From NCBI RefSeq assembly GCF_001039355.2, contig NW_019775471.1, positions 323,996 through 379,087 on the forward strand: a stretch of DNA of 55,092 bases. The letters are read 5' to 3'. This document shows positions 11,566-22,700 of this stretch, in pieces. This DNA is from Lingula anatina (Eukaryota; Brachiopoda; Lingulata; Lingulida; Lingulidae). The notes below the pieces were generated by a model. The model did no database searches, was not told where the DNA came from, and saw only the letters and a list, made by a program, of their open reading frames with translations. How positions within the stretch are numbered: the first letter of the stretch is position 1; each line of letters opens with the position of its first letter. Position numbers and translations under genes: made by a program.

Positions 11566-12858
11566 CTATGGGTCTACTCTAGAGCGAAAGCTCTTTCCAT
11601 GGACATTATCAGAAATTGTTCCACTCTTACTAATTTCCCTTTTTTTACGCCAGCAGGATGAGAGTTTGGTCCACATTCTTCGGTATCCGTCCTTCACTTC
11701 CGGTAGTCTGACGCCATACACAATGGGGTCTATTATCGGGTTCAGAAGCGCAAACAGACCCGCAATTTTCTGGGCAAGGAAACGTCCGTAAGGGTCAAAG
11801 GTCCAATCATTCTTGATTGAAAGCATCAGGAACAGCATCACCACGGCAGGCGTCCAAAACAGTATGATGGTGACAAGGAGAAGTCCGATGGTAACGTGCA
11901 GTTTTATATCTTTACGTATTCCTTGAGCGTGTTGGGAAGGCATGTCTTTTTTCAAAACTGCCTTAATCTGCCACCAAAGGAAGGTGTAAAGTGCGCAATT
12001 GAACAGTTCAAGGGCAGTGCACACTAACCCCAGGTACCAAGTTGAGCTCGAGAGATATTCACCATAAAAGTGCTGCCAGCAGTCCTCGCCATATTGACGT
12101 CCATTGAGATGCCCGATATGAAGAGACAAGTGTATGCAAATGGTCAGACTGAACGGTATGCCAAGGCTGAGTAAAACTCTTCGTTTGTTTACGATGGCAG
12201 AAAACCGAAGTGGGCATAAAATGGAAACTGCTTGGACAATAACGATACCCGTAGTTGCTACAAGTGGCGGTACCATGCATAATCTGGCGAAATCGTTCAA
12301 TATTTCGTCCCAGCAGCCAAGACTCTCAGCCGAGAAAGCCTCAGAGGTGTTTGTATACAGCAGCATGCTCATAGCGTAGATGAAGTCTGCTGAAGAAAAC
12401 AAAAGATCTGTGCAAGCCAAGAACCTTAAAGCCAGATGGAAGGGAGAGCGGCGCGTTGGTTTTTTGACATGTAACAATGCCAGCAGAGAAACCACATTAA
12501 ATACAATCCCAACAGAGCACAATGCTACTTCATACGGATACAGCATGCTGAAACCATCATACGTGTAATTAAAATAGCCTGAATGGTTAAACCACGTCAA
12601 TTCGGACTCGTTGTAACTGGAATCGTTCAGGCAAGACACGTTCCATCCCACATCTCCGGTTTTGGTATCCGACATGTTCAATTCCGTTGCTTTCTGTATT
12701 GGTGTTTCAAGTTCTGTTTTTATCCGTGGTTCAGGCTGAAGGATTAAAAAAGGTATAAACGCCATTGTCAGAGTATGCGGAGGTGCTTTTGTTGGAGCAG
12801 TAAAGATTTGTAACGGTAGCGGCGTTTGCAAGACAAAAGGAGAACTTGACACATTCAT
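11566..12858 (-). CDS. olfactory-receptor-like class A GPCR (copy 2), 430 aa
   Basis: Single-exon seven-transmembrane receptor. A long extracellular tail of about 105 residues is Pro/Thr-rich and then carries at least six N-glycosylation sequons (WNVS, NDSS, NESE, NHSG, NYTY). TM1 lies about 107-131. The conserved cysteines are in LGCWDEI and EDCWQHF. The DRY position reads VQA (IVIVQAVSILCPLRF), TM6 has ILFWTPAVVMLF and TM7 LLNPIIDPIVYGVRL followed by PEVKDGYRRMW. The IYG.R..EV end resembles vertebrate-type olfactory receptors, as does the intronless frame. Probably a plasma-membrane chemoreceptor coupled to a G protein. The ligand is unknown and class A membership is clear, but the olfactory role is inference. 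Confidence 0.9.
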   Translation of the reverse strand: MNVSSSPFVLQTPLPLQIFTAPTKAPPHTLTMAFIPFLILQPEPRIKTELETPIQKATELNMSDTKTGDVGWNVSCLNDSSYNESELTWFNHSGYFNYTYDGFSMLYPYEVALCSVGIVFNVVSLLALLHVKKPTRRSPFHLALRFLACTDLLFSSADFIYAMSMLLYTNTSEAFSAESLGCWDEILNDFARLCMVPPLVATTGIVIVQAVSILCPLRFSAIVNKRRVLLSLGIPFSLTICIHLSLHIGHLNGRQYGEDCWQHFYGEYLSSSTWYLGLVCTALELFNCALYTFLWWQIKAVLKKDMPSQHAQGIRKDIKLHVTIGLLLVTIILFWTPAVVMLFLMLSIKNDWTFDPYGRFLAQKIAGLFALLNPIIDPIVYGVRLPEVKDGYRRMWTKLSSCWRKKREISKSGTISDNVHGKSFRSRVDP

Positions 12859-13291
12859 TTTGTAGAAAATTATCCTTTGGTTCTTTCAATTTGACCTGTC
12901 CAATTTCAACCGTTTTGATCTCTTTCTTATAGAACCTACCGTTTTTGCACTGTAGTCTACAGCATTGCAGTTGTCACACTGAAGTCGATGGCCAAATCAA
13001 ATTATCAAATTGGTCGTATGAGTATACAAATGTCTCACAAATATAAGTTATGTCATGTTGGTGTGGTTTCCAACTACACAGGCTAATATATTGATGGGGT
13101 TTTATTAATATATGAGATAGCCTAATCAACAAATTGGTCATAATGGAATATTAGCCGTTTTAAGCTTTATTGATTTATTTTCTGAGTTGCAACATCATTG
13201 GATGTATTGTGACCTATAGGTTCCAGTTTCGGATATAATGAGAGTTTTCATTTGACACACAGACACACAATCACGCACGCACGCACGCACT

Positions 13292-14362
13292 TTACAGGTA
13301 TGTGTTATAACTGTCCTCTGAACCTTGATCCTTCGTTTTCATTTTATCGCTGATGGTCTCCGAGTTCTGGTCAAGCTTGGGTTTGGGCTGACATGAGTTT
13401 GTCATCTTCTTCCACAGCCTTCTGTACCCCCCTTTCACCTCTGAGATCCGCAGGACGTAGATGAGAGGGTCCATCAGCGGGTTCAGTAGTGCTACCACGC
13501 CAACGCTTTGATGAGCGATGGTCGCGTCTCTACTGATGTCTGCAGGATTGTCGTACATCAGAACCATCAGGAATAACATCACGACGGCTGGCGTCCAGAA
13601 GAGAAGAATTGTCCCCATGAGCAAGCCGACTGTGACTTGTAGACGCCTAAAATGTTGATGGGTGTTTGAGGCCATACCGGTTGTCAATGTGACTCTAGCC
13701 TTATGCCAGAAAACCGCGTACACTATAAGGTTAACTATTTCAATGGCGGTACAGGCAGTTCCAAGATACAACGCCGAGACACGCGTGTACCCACCATAGA
13801 AGTGTTCCAAGCACGTTCGTTCCATGTTTCCAACCAAGAAAACAACATGTAATGTTATATATGACAGAGCGACAAAACCGACTGCAAGCGCCATCCCAAA
13901 TAGAACACGTCGTTTAGTAACAATGCTATTGAACTGCAAGGGTTTGACGATGGATAGCGACTGTACGATTACTACGCTTGTCGTTGAAAGTAATGGGAGC
14001 AGTAACAGATGCCTTGAAAGGTCATTAAGTGCTTCATCCGCGCAGCCTAAGTTCTGGGGCTGTACAGCCTCGACTATGTCGCCATATTGGACTATGGTCA
14101 CCGAATAGAAAAGGTCAACGGTCACAAACACGAGGTCACCAAGGGTCACCAGCTGCAGGGACAATCGGAACTGATCCATAAGATTCTTAGTGTGATGCAG
14201 CGTAAACAAAGTCACCAAGTTGAATATAAAAGATATGGAGCATATCGCTATCTCCAACGGGTAAAGTGCCTTTAATATGGCACCATTGTTCACTGACGAG
14301 TGCGGATCATTAGGAAGAACAAGGTGGAACGGTGAACTGTTATCACCACTTGAGTTAACCAT
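13292..14362 (-). CDS. olfactory-receptor-like class A GPCR (copy 3), 356 aa
   Basis: Single coding exon, the most compact of the four paralogues. A short N tail holds sequons NSS and NSSP. TM1 is near 30-54. The disulfide cysteines are in LGCADEA and RTCLEHF. The DRY position is VQS (IVQSLSIVKPLQF). TM6 is ILLFWTPAVVMLFL and TM7 LLNPLMDPLIYVLRISEV. The C-terminal tail ends SYNTYL, like the broken copy 1, again a T-x-L PDZ-ligand type end. A good acceptor (TTTCCAG at 14388) lies 25 bases upstream of the start, suggesting a 5' non-coding exon upstream, a layout common among olfactory receptors. Confidence 0.9.
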   Translation of the reverse strand: MVNSSGDNSSPFHLVLPNDPHSSVNNGAILKALYPLEIAICSISFIFNLVTLFTLHHTKNLMDQFRLSLQLVTLGDLVFVTVDLFYSVTIVQYGDIVEAVQPQNLGCADEALNDLSRHLLLLPLLSTTSVVIVQSLSIVKPLQFNSIVTKRRVLFGMALAVGFVALSYITLHVVFLVGNMERTCLEHFYGGYTRVSALYLGTACTAIEIVNLIVYAVFWHKARVTLTTGMASNTHQHFRRLQVTVGLLMGTILLFWTPAVVMLFLMVLMYDNPADISRDATIAHQSVGVVALLNPLMDPLIYVLRISEVKGGYRRLWKKMTNSCQPKPKLDQNSETISDKMKTKDQGSEDSYNTYL

Positions 14363-14387
14363 CTCGCCTTCTCGTTCCCTTCGAAAT

Positions 14388-15606
14388 CTGGAAACATTAA
14401 CACATTGAGTTTAGATTTGTGCAATAAACACGTAAGCAATAATACAGTACGTGTATTAAAAAGCAAATTATGAAAAATAAACTCGTTAAATTCAACAAAA
14501 TCTACAATTCGATGACTTTTGTCTCCATAATCAGTGCTAAGATAAAGGGGTTAACACAACATACCAGTGCTTGCTAACGCAGACAAAATGATATCTTTCT
14601 GGTTGTAGTGTACTTGTTCCTGGATCTGTAACCGCGAAATGAACAGGAACACAACTGCTTTCACTTTATATAAATAACGACACACGTTTTTATTAATGCA
14701 TTTATTGATCAAAGAGTGCTTCAAATGGAAACACAATACCTTTTTCTCAAAACAATGACATTGCATCCGTCCGTCCCCTTTATTCGAAGTGAGTCATCGG
14801 TTATGTTATATTCAATTTGATGCGGCTATTATTTATCGTGTACTTTAAGATTCATCATAGGACAGATAAAAGGCAAATTTAAGCCACATATCATATAGGC
14901 TTATGCGTAAGCCACAGGTAAATTAACACACGCGTACACACGTACAGACACAAGCACGCACAAACACATGCACAAACACACACGCGCGCACACGCACACA
15001 CACAGTCTAAAAATAGATGTGCTTTGTTATTGCTCAATAAAAACTCTTAACGTTACCATAGAAACCAGAGATAATGAGTATTCTGTAAAGTTTAGAAGCG
15101 GATATCGTCACCGCATTAAGAGTACATTTAGCATTGATCATAGAGCCTTCAAAGAGCTTCATTAACCTCCCCATTAGTTCTCCACAGCGTCATTCTCCCT
15201 CATTACTCTGTTAGAGGTCCATTATTACTCTCTGACCACAGGGTGCGCTTGTGCTATGTTACAAAATGTTTTTTAAAATTTTGTTTACTATTACAAGTCC
15301 CTGGTAGCAGAAAATAACGTTCACAACACTGCGGGATGTGCGCGTAAATATGAAAATGGCGGCAGAAAGACGTGTGTTCCTACGTTGACCATGGCCAGGA
15401 TATAAAGATTAATATTGTTGTCTTGGTGAAATCTTTTCTTTTTTAAACAAATCCCTGAGGAGAAATATGTTATACTGCACACTAGTCATTTTAGCATTTC
15501 TATGCATGTCACTGACAGCCACCCTATTCTTATCTTTTCCGCCCACTTTTCCTAACCGTGACCTTTCTTTTCACGATGTAAATCTAGGGGACGGCAGTAA
15601 GGCGCC
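14388..15606. other. gap without gene
   Basis: Spacer between receptor copies 3 and 4. It includes the intron/upstream region of copy 3 and a CA-rich low-complexity tract at about 14925-15003. No exon seen. Confidence 0.55.
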
Positions 15607-15862
15607 ATACCCATAGACAACATCGGTCTACGTGGAGGGACCCAACTCTGCGGGGACTCTCGCTGACTGCAATCAGCCTGACTGCAATCAGCTTTACAGA
15701 ATGACACGCCTCCTCCTCCAAGCGTTGAGCAGAAAACAGAAACTGCGTGGTGATTGCACGAGTATATTGGAAACTAAAGAAGGCGTGTCATTTAGTTAAG
15801 CTGATTACACTTTGCGGGAGTCCCTGGGTCGATCCAAGTAGACCAATGGGAATGTGGTCTCA
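15607..15862. mobile_element. MITE with long imperfect inverted repeats
   Basis: Arms of roughly 100 bp. The left arm has GGTCTACGTGG, GACCCA, GGGGACTCTCGC and AATGACACGCCT in that order. The right arm has the same strings inverted, ending at GTAGACCAATGGGAATG. A 15-bp TGACTGCAATCAGCC unit is duplicated inside the left arm. Non-coding. It shares the terminal CCCATAG and the GACC.AACTC core with the two tandem elements near 35 kb, so it probably belongs to the same family. Confidence 0.7.
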
Positions 15863-17037
15863 GACGTCATTCATATGTAAAGCTGGCCATAAGTCATAAA
15901 TGTGAGTCACGGTCTATTTATTGTTAGTACCAGAGTGGATGAATCCATTAAGGCATAGACACCTTAAAAGTGCTGAATGCTAATTCAATGGTACAGTTTT
16001 AATTGTAATATTTATTGACATTACCGTTAATAGCAAGGGGACAATGGTAATGGCTTCCCGTAAAATGCATTTATCTTACTTATAGTTAACTTAATTTGGA
16101 GTTTGACGAGAGAATTCATCATCGAATGCATTTTAACTCTTATCGGCACTTTTCTCTCGACTGAGATAAGTCACATAATCGTTCTGCATCCAGTAGAATA
16201 GAGGAGTGTCATCTTATCTGTTCTCCGTGTCTATTAACGTTTTACAGGGCAGGTCTACGTCATTCGTGCTGGTCTGTTCAGAGATATGTGTTAAAATTGT
16301 TGTCATCTTTAGAAAAAACAGAACGTCATGTACCCTGCAGGCTTGGGATAAATAACCTTACAATTAAGAGACAGAAGGGATTGTCCGTGTTGTCACCCAC
16401 GTCATGTCAGCACAATGTATTATTAAGTAGAATGGATGTGATAATAGCAGGCACACCGACTTAACGTCGTATTTATATCGGGGACAGGACCAAGTGCGGG
16501 GACAGACATCCGGGAACAGGCATTTCACAACGACGTAGATCAGTGAACAAAACGAAATAACGAGTCTTTGTACAGACATAGTAATTTCGGGCAGGGAAAA
16601 GGTTCAACCCCGCACGGAAACAGTACTAACACTTTTTGTGTAGGACGTGGAGACCCTAACACCTTGAGATATTCGTGCGTCATTGTTAAAACTGCTCAAC
16701 TTTACGCTAATACGAAGTTATTTCTCTTTGTAAAACTGAGGAAGAAATAACTGCAAGTGGAGAAGTGTGTGAAATATAGACCACGTGACTGACCTATCAC
16801 TCAGTTGGGTCGAAGATGACATAGGATACACCTTTCTTGGTTGTTTTGAATGACTTAGGATTTTTACAAGGATTTTAATGCGATCATCTCCTAGCTTAGC
16901 ACAGGGGCCCCAGGAACAGTTCAGCTTTGTCATAGCAACAGTACAGCATTTCACCAAGAAACAGGAGCATTCTAAATACATATTCTGTTTGGACGAGCAG
17001 GTAATATACTGTACCTTTTGATAACTTTTGTCCCAAA

Positions 17038-18444
17038 ATGGCGTTACCAAATTTAACACTGTTGACACCGCCACCTCTAGAACTGTTGACACAGCCACCT
17101 TTGACTCTGTGGACACCGCCGCCTCTAGAGCTGTGGACACCGCCGCCTCTACAATTCATGACAAGACCTCCAACACCTGAACCAAACATTATTGCAATGC
17201 CGGCATGGGGCCCGATGACGCCACCCCCCAATCCTATCATAGAAACCCCGCCACATACCACCCCAGTGTCTAGGAAGGTAGAACAATGGAACGTTTCTTT
17301 TTTAAACGACACAGAGGCTCAACTGAACTATTCTTATTTAAACAGCTCTGTGTACAATGAGTCGTGTAATAACTGTTCCTTTACCACGTCTTACAGTAAC
17401 ATACTTTATCCCAGCGAGATGGCATTGTGCTTAGTTGGGATTGTGTTTAATGTCATATCTCTGCTGGCACTGAGTCAGGCCAAGACAAGCAAACGCAGCT
17501 CCTCCTTTTACCTGGCACTGAAGTTCATAGCGTTCACAGACCTGTTGTTTGCCACTGTTGACTTTGTCTACGCTCTCCTGATGACGCTGCTGTACACAGA
17601 CGGTTCCAGAGCGCTCTCAGCTGAGGCCTTTGGCTGCTGGGACGAGATCCTGAACGACCTAGCCAGATTTAGCATGGGGCCCCCTCTTATTGCTACCACG
17701 TGCATCGTTATCATTCAGTCAATTTCTATCTTGTACCCGCTTAAGTTTCCCACCATTGTGAACAGGCGCAGGGTAACACTGGGTCTTGTCCTCTCGCTGT
17801 GTTTTCAGCTGCTTGTTCATATTGGCCTCCATGTCGGGTATCTTACTACAAATGAATACACGGATTCCGGCCAATGCTGGGAGCATTTTTACGGAGAATA
17901 CTTCTGGAGTTCAGTCTTGTATGTTGGTACGATATGCAGTGTCCTAGAATTTTTTAACATTTTACTTTATGGGTTGCTTTGGTGGAAAATCAAGAGCGTT
18001 TTGAAAAAGGAGGCGGCAATTTCAGCCTCTCAGCACGCCAAGGGAATTCAGAAAGATATGAAACTCCATGTTACCATCGGCCTTCTCCTGGTCACCATCA
18101 TACTGTTCTGGACGCCTGCCGTGGTGATGGCTTTCCTGATATTGTCATTTAAGAATAACACATCGCGTGACTGGGACGGACGTTATCTCGCTCAGCACAT
18201 AGCGGGTCTCTTTGCACTTCTGAACCCGATAATAGACCCCATTGTGTATGGCATCAGACTATCGGAAGTGAAGGACGGGTACCGAAGATTGTGGCGCAAA
18301 CTTTTCTGTCGCTGCAGTAGAAGCGAGACAAGTTCTGATGTCGTCACTAATTCCACTTCACGGTCTAAACAACATCAAGTGCAGAACACTGCCAGTAAAT
18401 CACAAGGAAGTAAAACCACCAGTCTGGGCAAAAGACCTGGTTAA
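17038..18444 (+). CDS. olfactory-receptor-like class A GPCR (copy 4), 468 aa
   Basis: Single-exon paralogue of copies 1-3, closest to copy 2. The start ATG is in AAAATGGCG. Residues 1-55 are tandem Pro-rich repeats of the form L(L/W)TPPPLE, followed by several N-glycosylation sequons. TM1 lies about 125-147. The disulfide cysteines are in FGCWDEI and GQCWEHF. The DRY position reads IQS (IIQSISILYPLKF), TM6 has ILFWTPAVVMAFL and TM7 LLNPIIDPIVYGIRLSEV. The tail is Ser/Lys-rich. The extracellular Pro/Thr repeats look like an O-glycosylated stalk. Ligand unknown. Confidence 0.9.
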   Translation: MALPNLTLLTPPPLELLTQPPLTLWTPPPLELWTPPPLQFMTRPPTPEPNIIAMPAWGPMTPPPNPIIETPPHTTPVSRKVEQWNVSFLNDTEAQLNYSYLNSSVYNESCNNCSFTTSYSNILYPSEMALCLVGIVFNVISLLALSQAKTSKRSSSFYLALKFIAFTDLLFATVDFVYALLMTLLYTDGSRALSAEAFGCWDEILNDLARFSMGPPLIATTCIVIIQSISILYPLKFPTIVNRRRVTLGLVLSLCFQLLVHIGLHVGYLTTNEYTDSGQCWEHFYGEYFWSSVLYVGTICSVLEFFNILLYGLLWWKIKSVLKKEAAISASQHAKGIQKDMKLHVTIGLLLVTIILFWTPAVVMAFLILSFKNNTSRDWDGRYLAQHIAGLFALLNPIIDPIVYGIRLSEVKDGYRRLWRKLFCRCSRSETSSDVVTNSTSRSKQHQVQNTASKSQGSKTTSLGKRPG

Positions 18445-19785
18445 GACAAGACTAAACACATACTGGTTGACGTGACTCCGGTCCTAATATTTTTTCAAAA
18501 CTTATAGTATTTCGTTAACATATTTAACTTAAAATAAATATACCTTAAACTTGATTTATAAATATATTAATACAGACAGGGAAGTGTTGCTAGAATGCGG
18601 AGTTGCAGATTCAAAAAGCAATTTGTATACTTTGTGTGAATACAACATTTCTGCCCGGCTGAGGTATAATGCCTTAGTTATGCTATTTCTGAGGGACGCA
18701 GGGCACAGGATTTAAACAGCTCAGTTGTGGTGGATAAAACGTTTATCATTCCACTTTATTTTCTGTTTACTTTCATTGAAGAAATTGGTAGCCATGGTAC
18801 GCACACACGAAAACTGGTGTAATTTTAATTTGAAAAAAAAAAAATGAAAAATTTTAAAAATACCTAGCCTCAGTCTGTTTTACAATAAAGCACAATTACA
18901 CTGGAACACCTACCGCATTGTGTCACAACCACCTCAATGTAGTCGCCAAAATGAACTGAAACTTCTTCACACCAGCAATCGAAAGTGGTATGCTTCTTTC
19001 TCTGTACACACACAGCTGTTTAACAAGTGCCATTAATTGGAAGGCCAGTATAAGTAACCGATAAATACTTTCTTGTGTACTGGGGTGTATTGTATTAATG
19101 TGTATTGGAGTGGCCAAAATGTCATAAAATAGAACTTCGTTGATACGGATTTCATATTATAGATGAGTACGTTGACATTTTGCCTTTGAATGAATGCAAA
19201 AAATAAAATTGTCAAAATTGAACCCTTTTCGATATAAAGGCGATTGATGGATAATTTTATCGCGTTAACGTTTGTATCCTGCACTAATAACAATGTAAAT
19301 TCCCACAAAGTACATGTAGGAACTTGAAATTGTTGGGAAACTAGATGTTCTGAAATAATGAACACAGTTGGTAACGGATTTTTCTGACGTGCAAACGACG
19401 GTATTTTTTGTCTCTTCAGAACTGATATCGAAATACTCTTTTGTTGGACCCAGCGTTTGAAGCTCTAAATTCAACACGATGTTTCAATATGTTTTAAATG
19501 TATAACATGCACTTCAATTACAGAAGATTAGGATATTTTAATGTCAAAAACAGGTAATACAATGATCTAGGGACGAAAATACTGTAAACTGCTCACCAGT
19601 ACTCAGTCACACACAAACAGCCTCGTTATCGCAGAGCTTGCCTCACCATCGTGCCTATCTAAATCAATCTCGAATATTGAGAAGTAAGTAAACATTTTGT
19701 CAACGTTATAAACTGCCTGTATTACGGATTTTCATTTGAAACATTGTTATTTGAGCGCTGACCTAAGATGGTTTGAAAATCAAAG
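18445..19785. other. gap without gene
   Basis: AT-rich spacer between receptor copy 4 and the 3' end of the VWDE-like gene. It holds a 56-bp block at 18905-18960 that recurs near 34953-35010. No exon seen. An ATTAAA-type poly(A) signal for the minus-strand gene may lie near 19540. Confidence 0.5.
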
Positions 19786-22700
19786 TTATGGTTTTTGCCA
19801 TTTGGCCTGGCACACAAAGCCCGCCGTGTCTGTGCATCTTTTGCCGACATACCGAAATGCGGCGTTGGTATCCATGGCAACGCAATTAAGTCCTTTCTTG
19901 ACATCGAGCGGAAGTCCATTGACCCAGGGAAGATAGTCCGAATCATCTATGTATCTGTAAAGGTTGTCAACTCTGTCTAGGACGACTCCTAAAATATACC
20001 ATTTTAAAGATGACACATGTTGGTATTTGTTGCATTTGAGACAAAATCATATGGAAATGAGGGAAAGTATTTTAGTTTACTTGAAAATATGGTCATGTAC
20101 GGCGTGTTTGGTTGTTTTTGTTTCCATAAATATATATTGATGCTTTTAATAATGCCAAGTTATGTCAAAGAAATCTGTTCATTTGAAGGAAATGCTATAT
20201 TTTTTTAAATTGCAAAGCTTACCTCCGGTAACGGTTTAAGCATGTCATATACAGTGTACTTTCTAATAAAATAAAGCGATTTTTTATTTATTAAAAATGT
20301 CTCTGTTTTTGTATTTCTCCGAAATATACCGCTAAACAAGTAGTGGTAAAACTGCTGATGAAGTCATATACACCAGTACATATGATGAGAAAGTGATAGG
20401 ACATTCAACATACAGGGCGCTTTTACCTAATGACTAAACCGTTTCACTGAAAGAAAACTTAAAGTCTCACTAGTGATCTGTATATGAATTCCGTTATAAA
20501 TGTACTTATTGTTATGGTTGTGGTGATTCCAAATTAGAACTTTCACCTGTGAATTCCATGACAGTCAAACGTCAAATGAAACACCAACAACTACCATCGA
20601 AACGATGCCATCTCTAAAATGAACTTACCTATCCACAGCAACCCAAGATTTCCCGCAATATTGTTGGTTAAAGCTTTGTAATCTCCCCGAGACAGCATGG
20701 CCAGATCGCCCCCCTCGCTGGTACAAGTGGCACGTGACTGGGTGAAGGTCGACTTAGACAGGTGCACGCGATAACAGAAGGCGTTTCCGAACTTTGCGTA
20801 GTGCTGAGGACACCCCGAGGTACGCCCTGTTAAAACAAAACATAAATTAATGAAAATGCAAATTAATGAAAACCCCTTCCTTTACGGCTACCTAATATAT
20901 ATTGTGAATGGGCGCATACGCAGTAAATCGAATGCGTGCTTTAAATGACAAATAATAACAGATGCATATCGCGCAAAGGATGTTCGTACAATATCATCAC
21001 TTTTTACACAGAAATGAATGTGCAAAGTTAAATCAAATATAAGTGTTGATATTTGTACTCATAATTACTGAATCATTTTGCTGTTTCTTTTATCGATGCC
21101 TTTTAGCACTTACTATAACAATAAAAGCTGCCTTCAGTATTACGGCACTCTTCGTAGAGACCACATATACTTGTATTCTGGCATTCGTTGATATCTGAAG
21201 GCAAGGAAATATTACATTCGAGTCTTTACGATTTTAGGCCAGACATGCTAAGAATAACACCAAATCAATTTATCATGCTAAGAATGACACCAAATTTATT
21301 TACCATGAAATCTACAGGTTTATATTCTTACTTATAAAGACTTTGTAGCAGCCCTTCTTCTAACAGTGTATACAACTGCTATACAAATGACCGGAGAAAC
21401 GATATACTGGTAATACACTGCAGTATCCCCTACCTTCACAGGTGATCGTGGAGGGGTTACATTGGAAACCTGGCTTACAGTTGCACGTCTTGGCGCACTT
21501 CCCATCTGGAAAAACAAGAAAAAAAGAAAAGAAAAATGTTTTTTGATGTCGACAGGTGGAGACTAGGCAATAATTCTTGTGTAGAAGACAATTGCTTTAT
21601 AACTCCTTTTGGCAGGAAATTCATGATCCAAGCAGAAACATGTATACATATTTACGTCACACAATATATACCGTCACAACTCCTTGTATGATTCTTGCAA
21701 ACTTCCCAAATTACTAGTATCTATCTGTATACCTGGTCCAGAATACTACCCCCTACCTGTCCATCTGGTCCAGAATACTATCCCCTACCTGTCCGCCTGG
21801 TCCAGAATACTACCCCCTACCTGTCCGTCTGGTCCATTGGTCTGTACTGGAGTTCACGTCACATTCCTGGCAGGGATCTCCAGGGTGACTCTCACCGTCC
21901 GCAATACAGTACCCGTTAATTACGCACGTGACAGCCTGCACAGAAAAAAAGAAACGATTTGTCAATATTCAGGGAGGATAACTCCTCTGTAAGTTCAGCA
22001 CTGTGCACCAAATCGGCGTGGTCATGTGTGTATTAGGAAGGGGAGGAGGGTGGGGAGGGGGAGAAAACTCAGTCAACAATTAAATCACTTCTTTTCAAGT
22101 TTTTCCGATAACTCAGTGTTCATGTGCAAACGTCAGTCATTTCTGTAATAATAATAATAATATAATAAAAATAATAATTGTGTGTTGTTGCACATTTCAG
22201 TCTTCGTCGAAACAAGGTCCACGTACTTTCACCATGCAGACAACTTCAGACAATTTAGCAGTCTACACTCAATAGGAACTTTTTGTAGCCCAATGCACTA
22301 CTGAATTGGCACACCTGGGTATTCCACCTACCTTTCTGACACAGGTATGGCCGGTACACGTGACACACTTGGAGTCATAGACTGTGACGTTCACGGCGTT
22401 GGAATAGTCTTTCCCGTTATTGCTGACGGCAAGAGTGAAACCGAGGGCAGGTGTGCCTGGTGATGACGTCACACCGTCAAATATCTTCGCAGAGTGTGGC
22501 GGTAATGCGCATGTCATTTCTGCGAAGGAAATCATATCTGCAGTGGTGTCTGAGACCATGCCTGGGGTACGGATACTGGTGGATAGATCAATCTGAAATC
22601 GGAAATCAATTTCATTTCATTTATAGATCACCACAAGTATGCACACATTTGAATATGTCGTTCATATGTCTCCTTTATTTATAAGTGGTATTCTTTCAGA

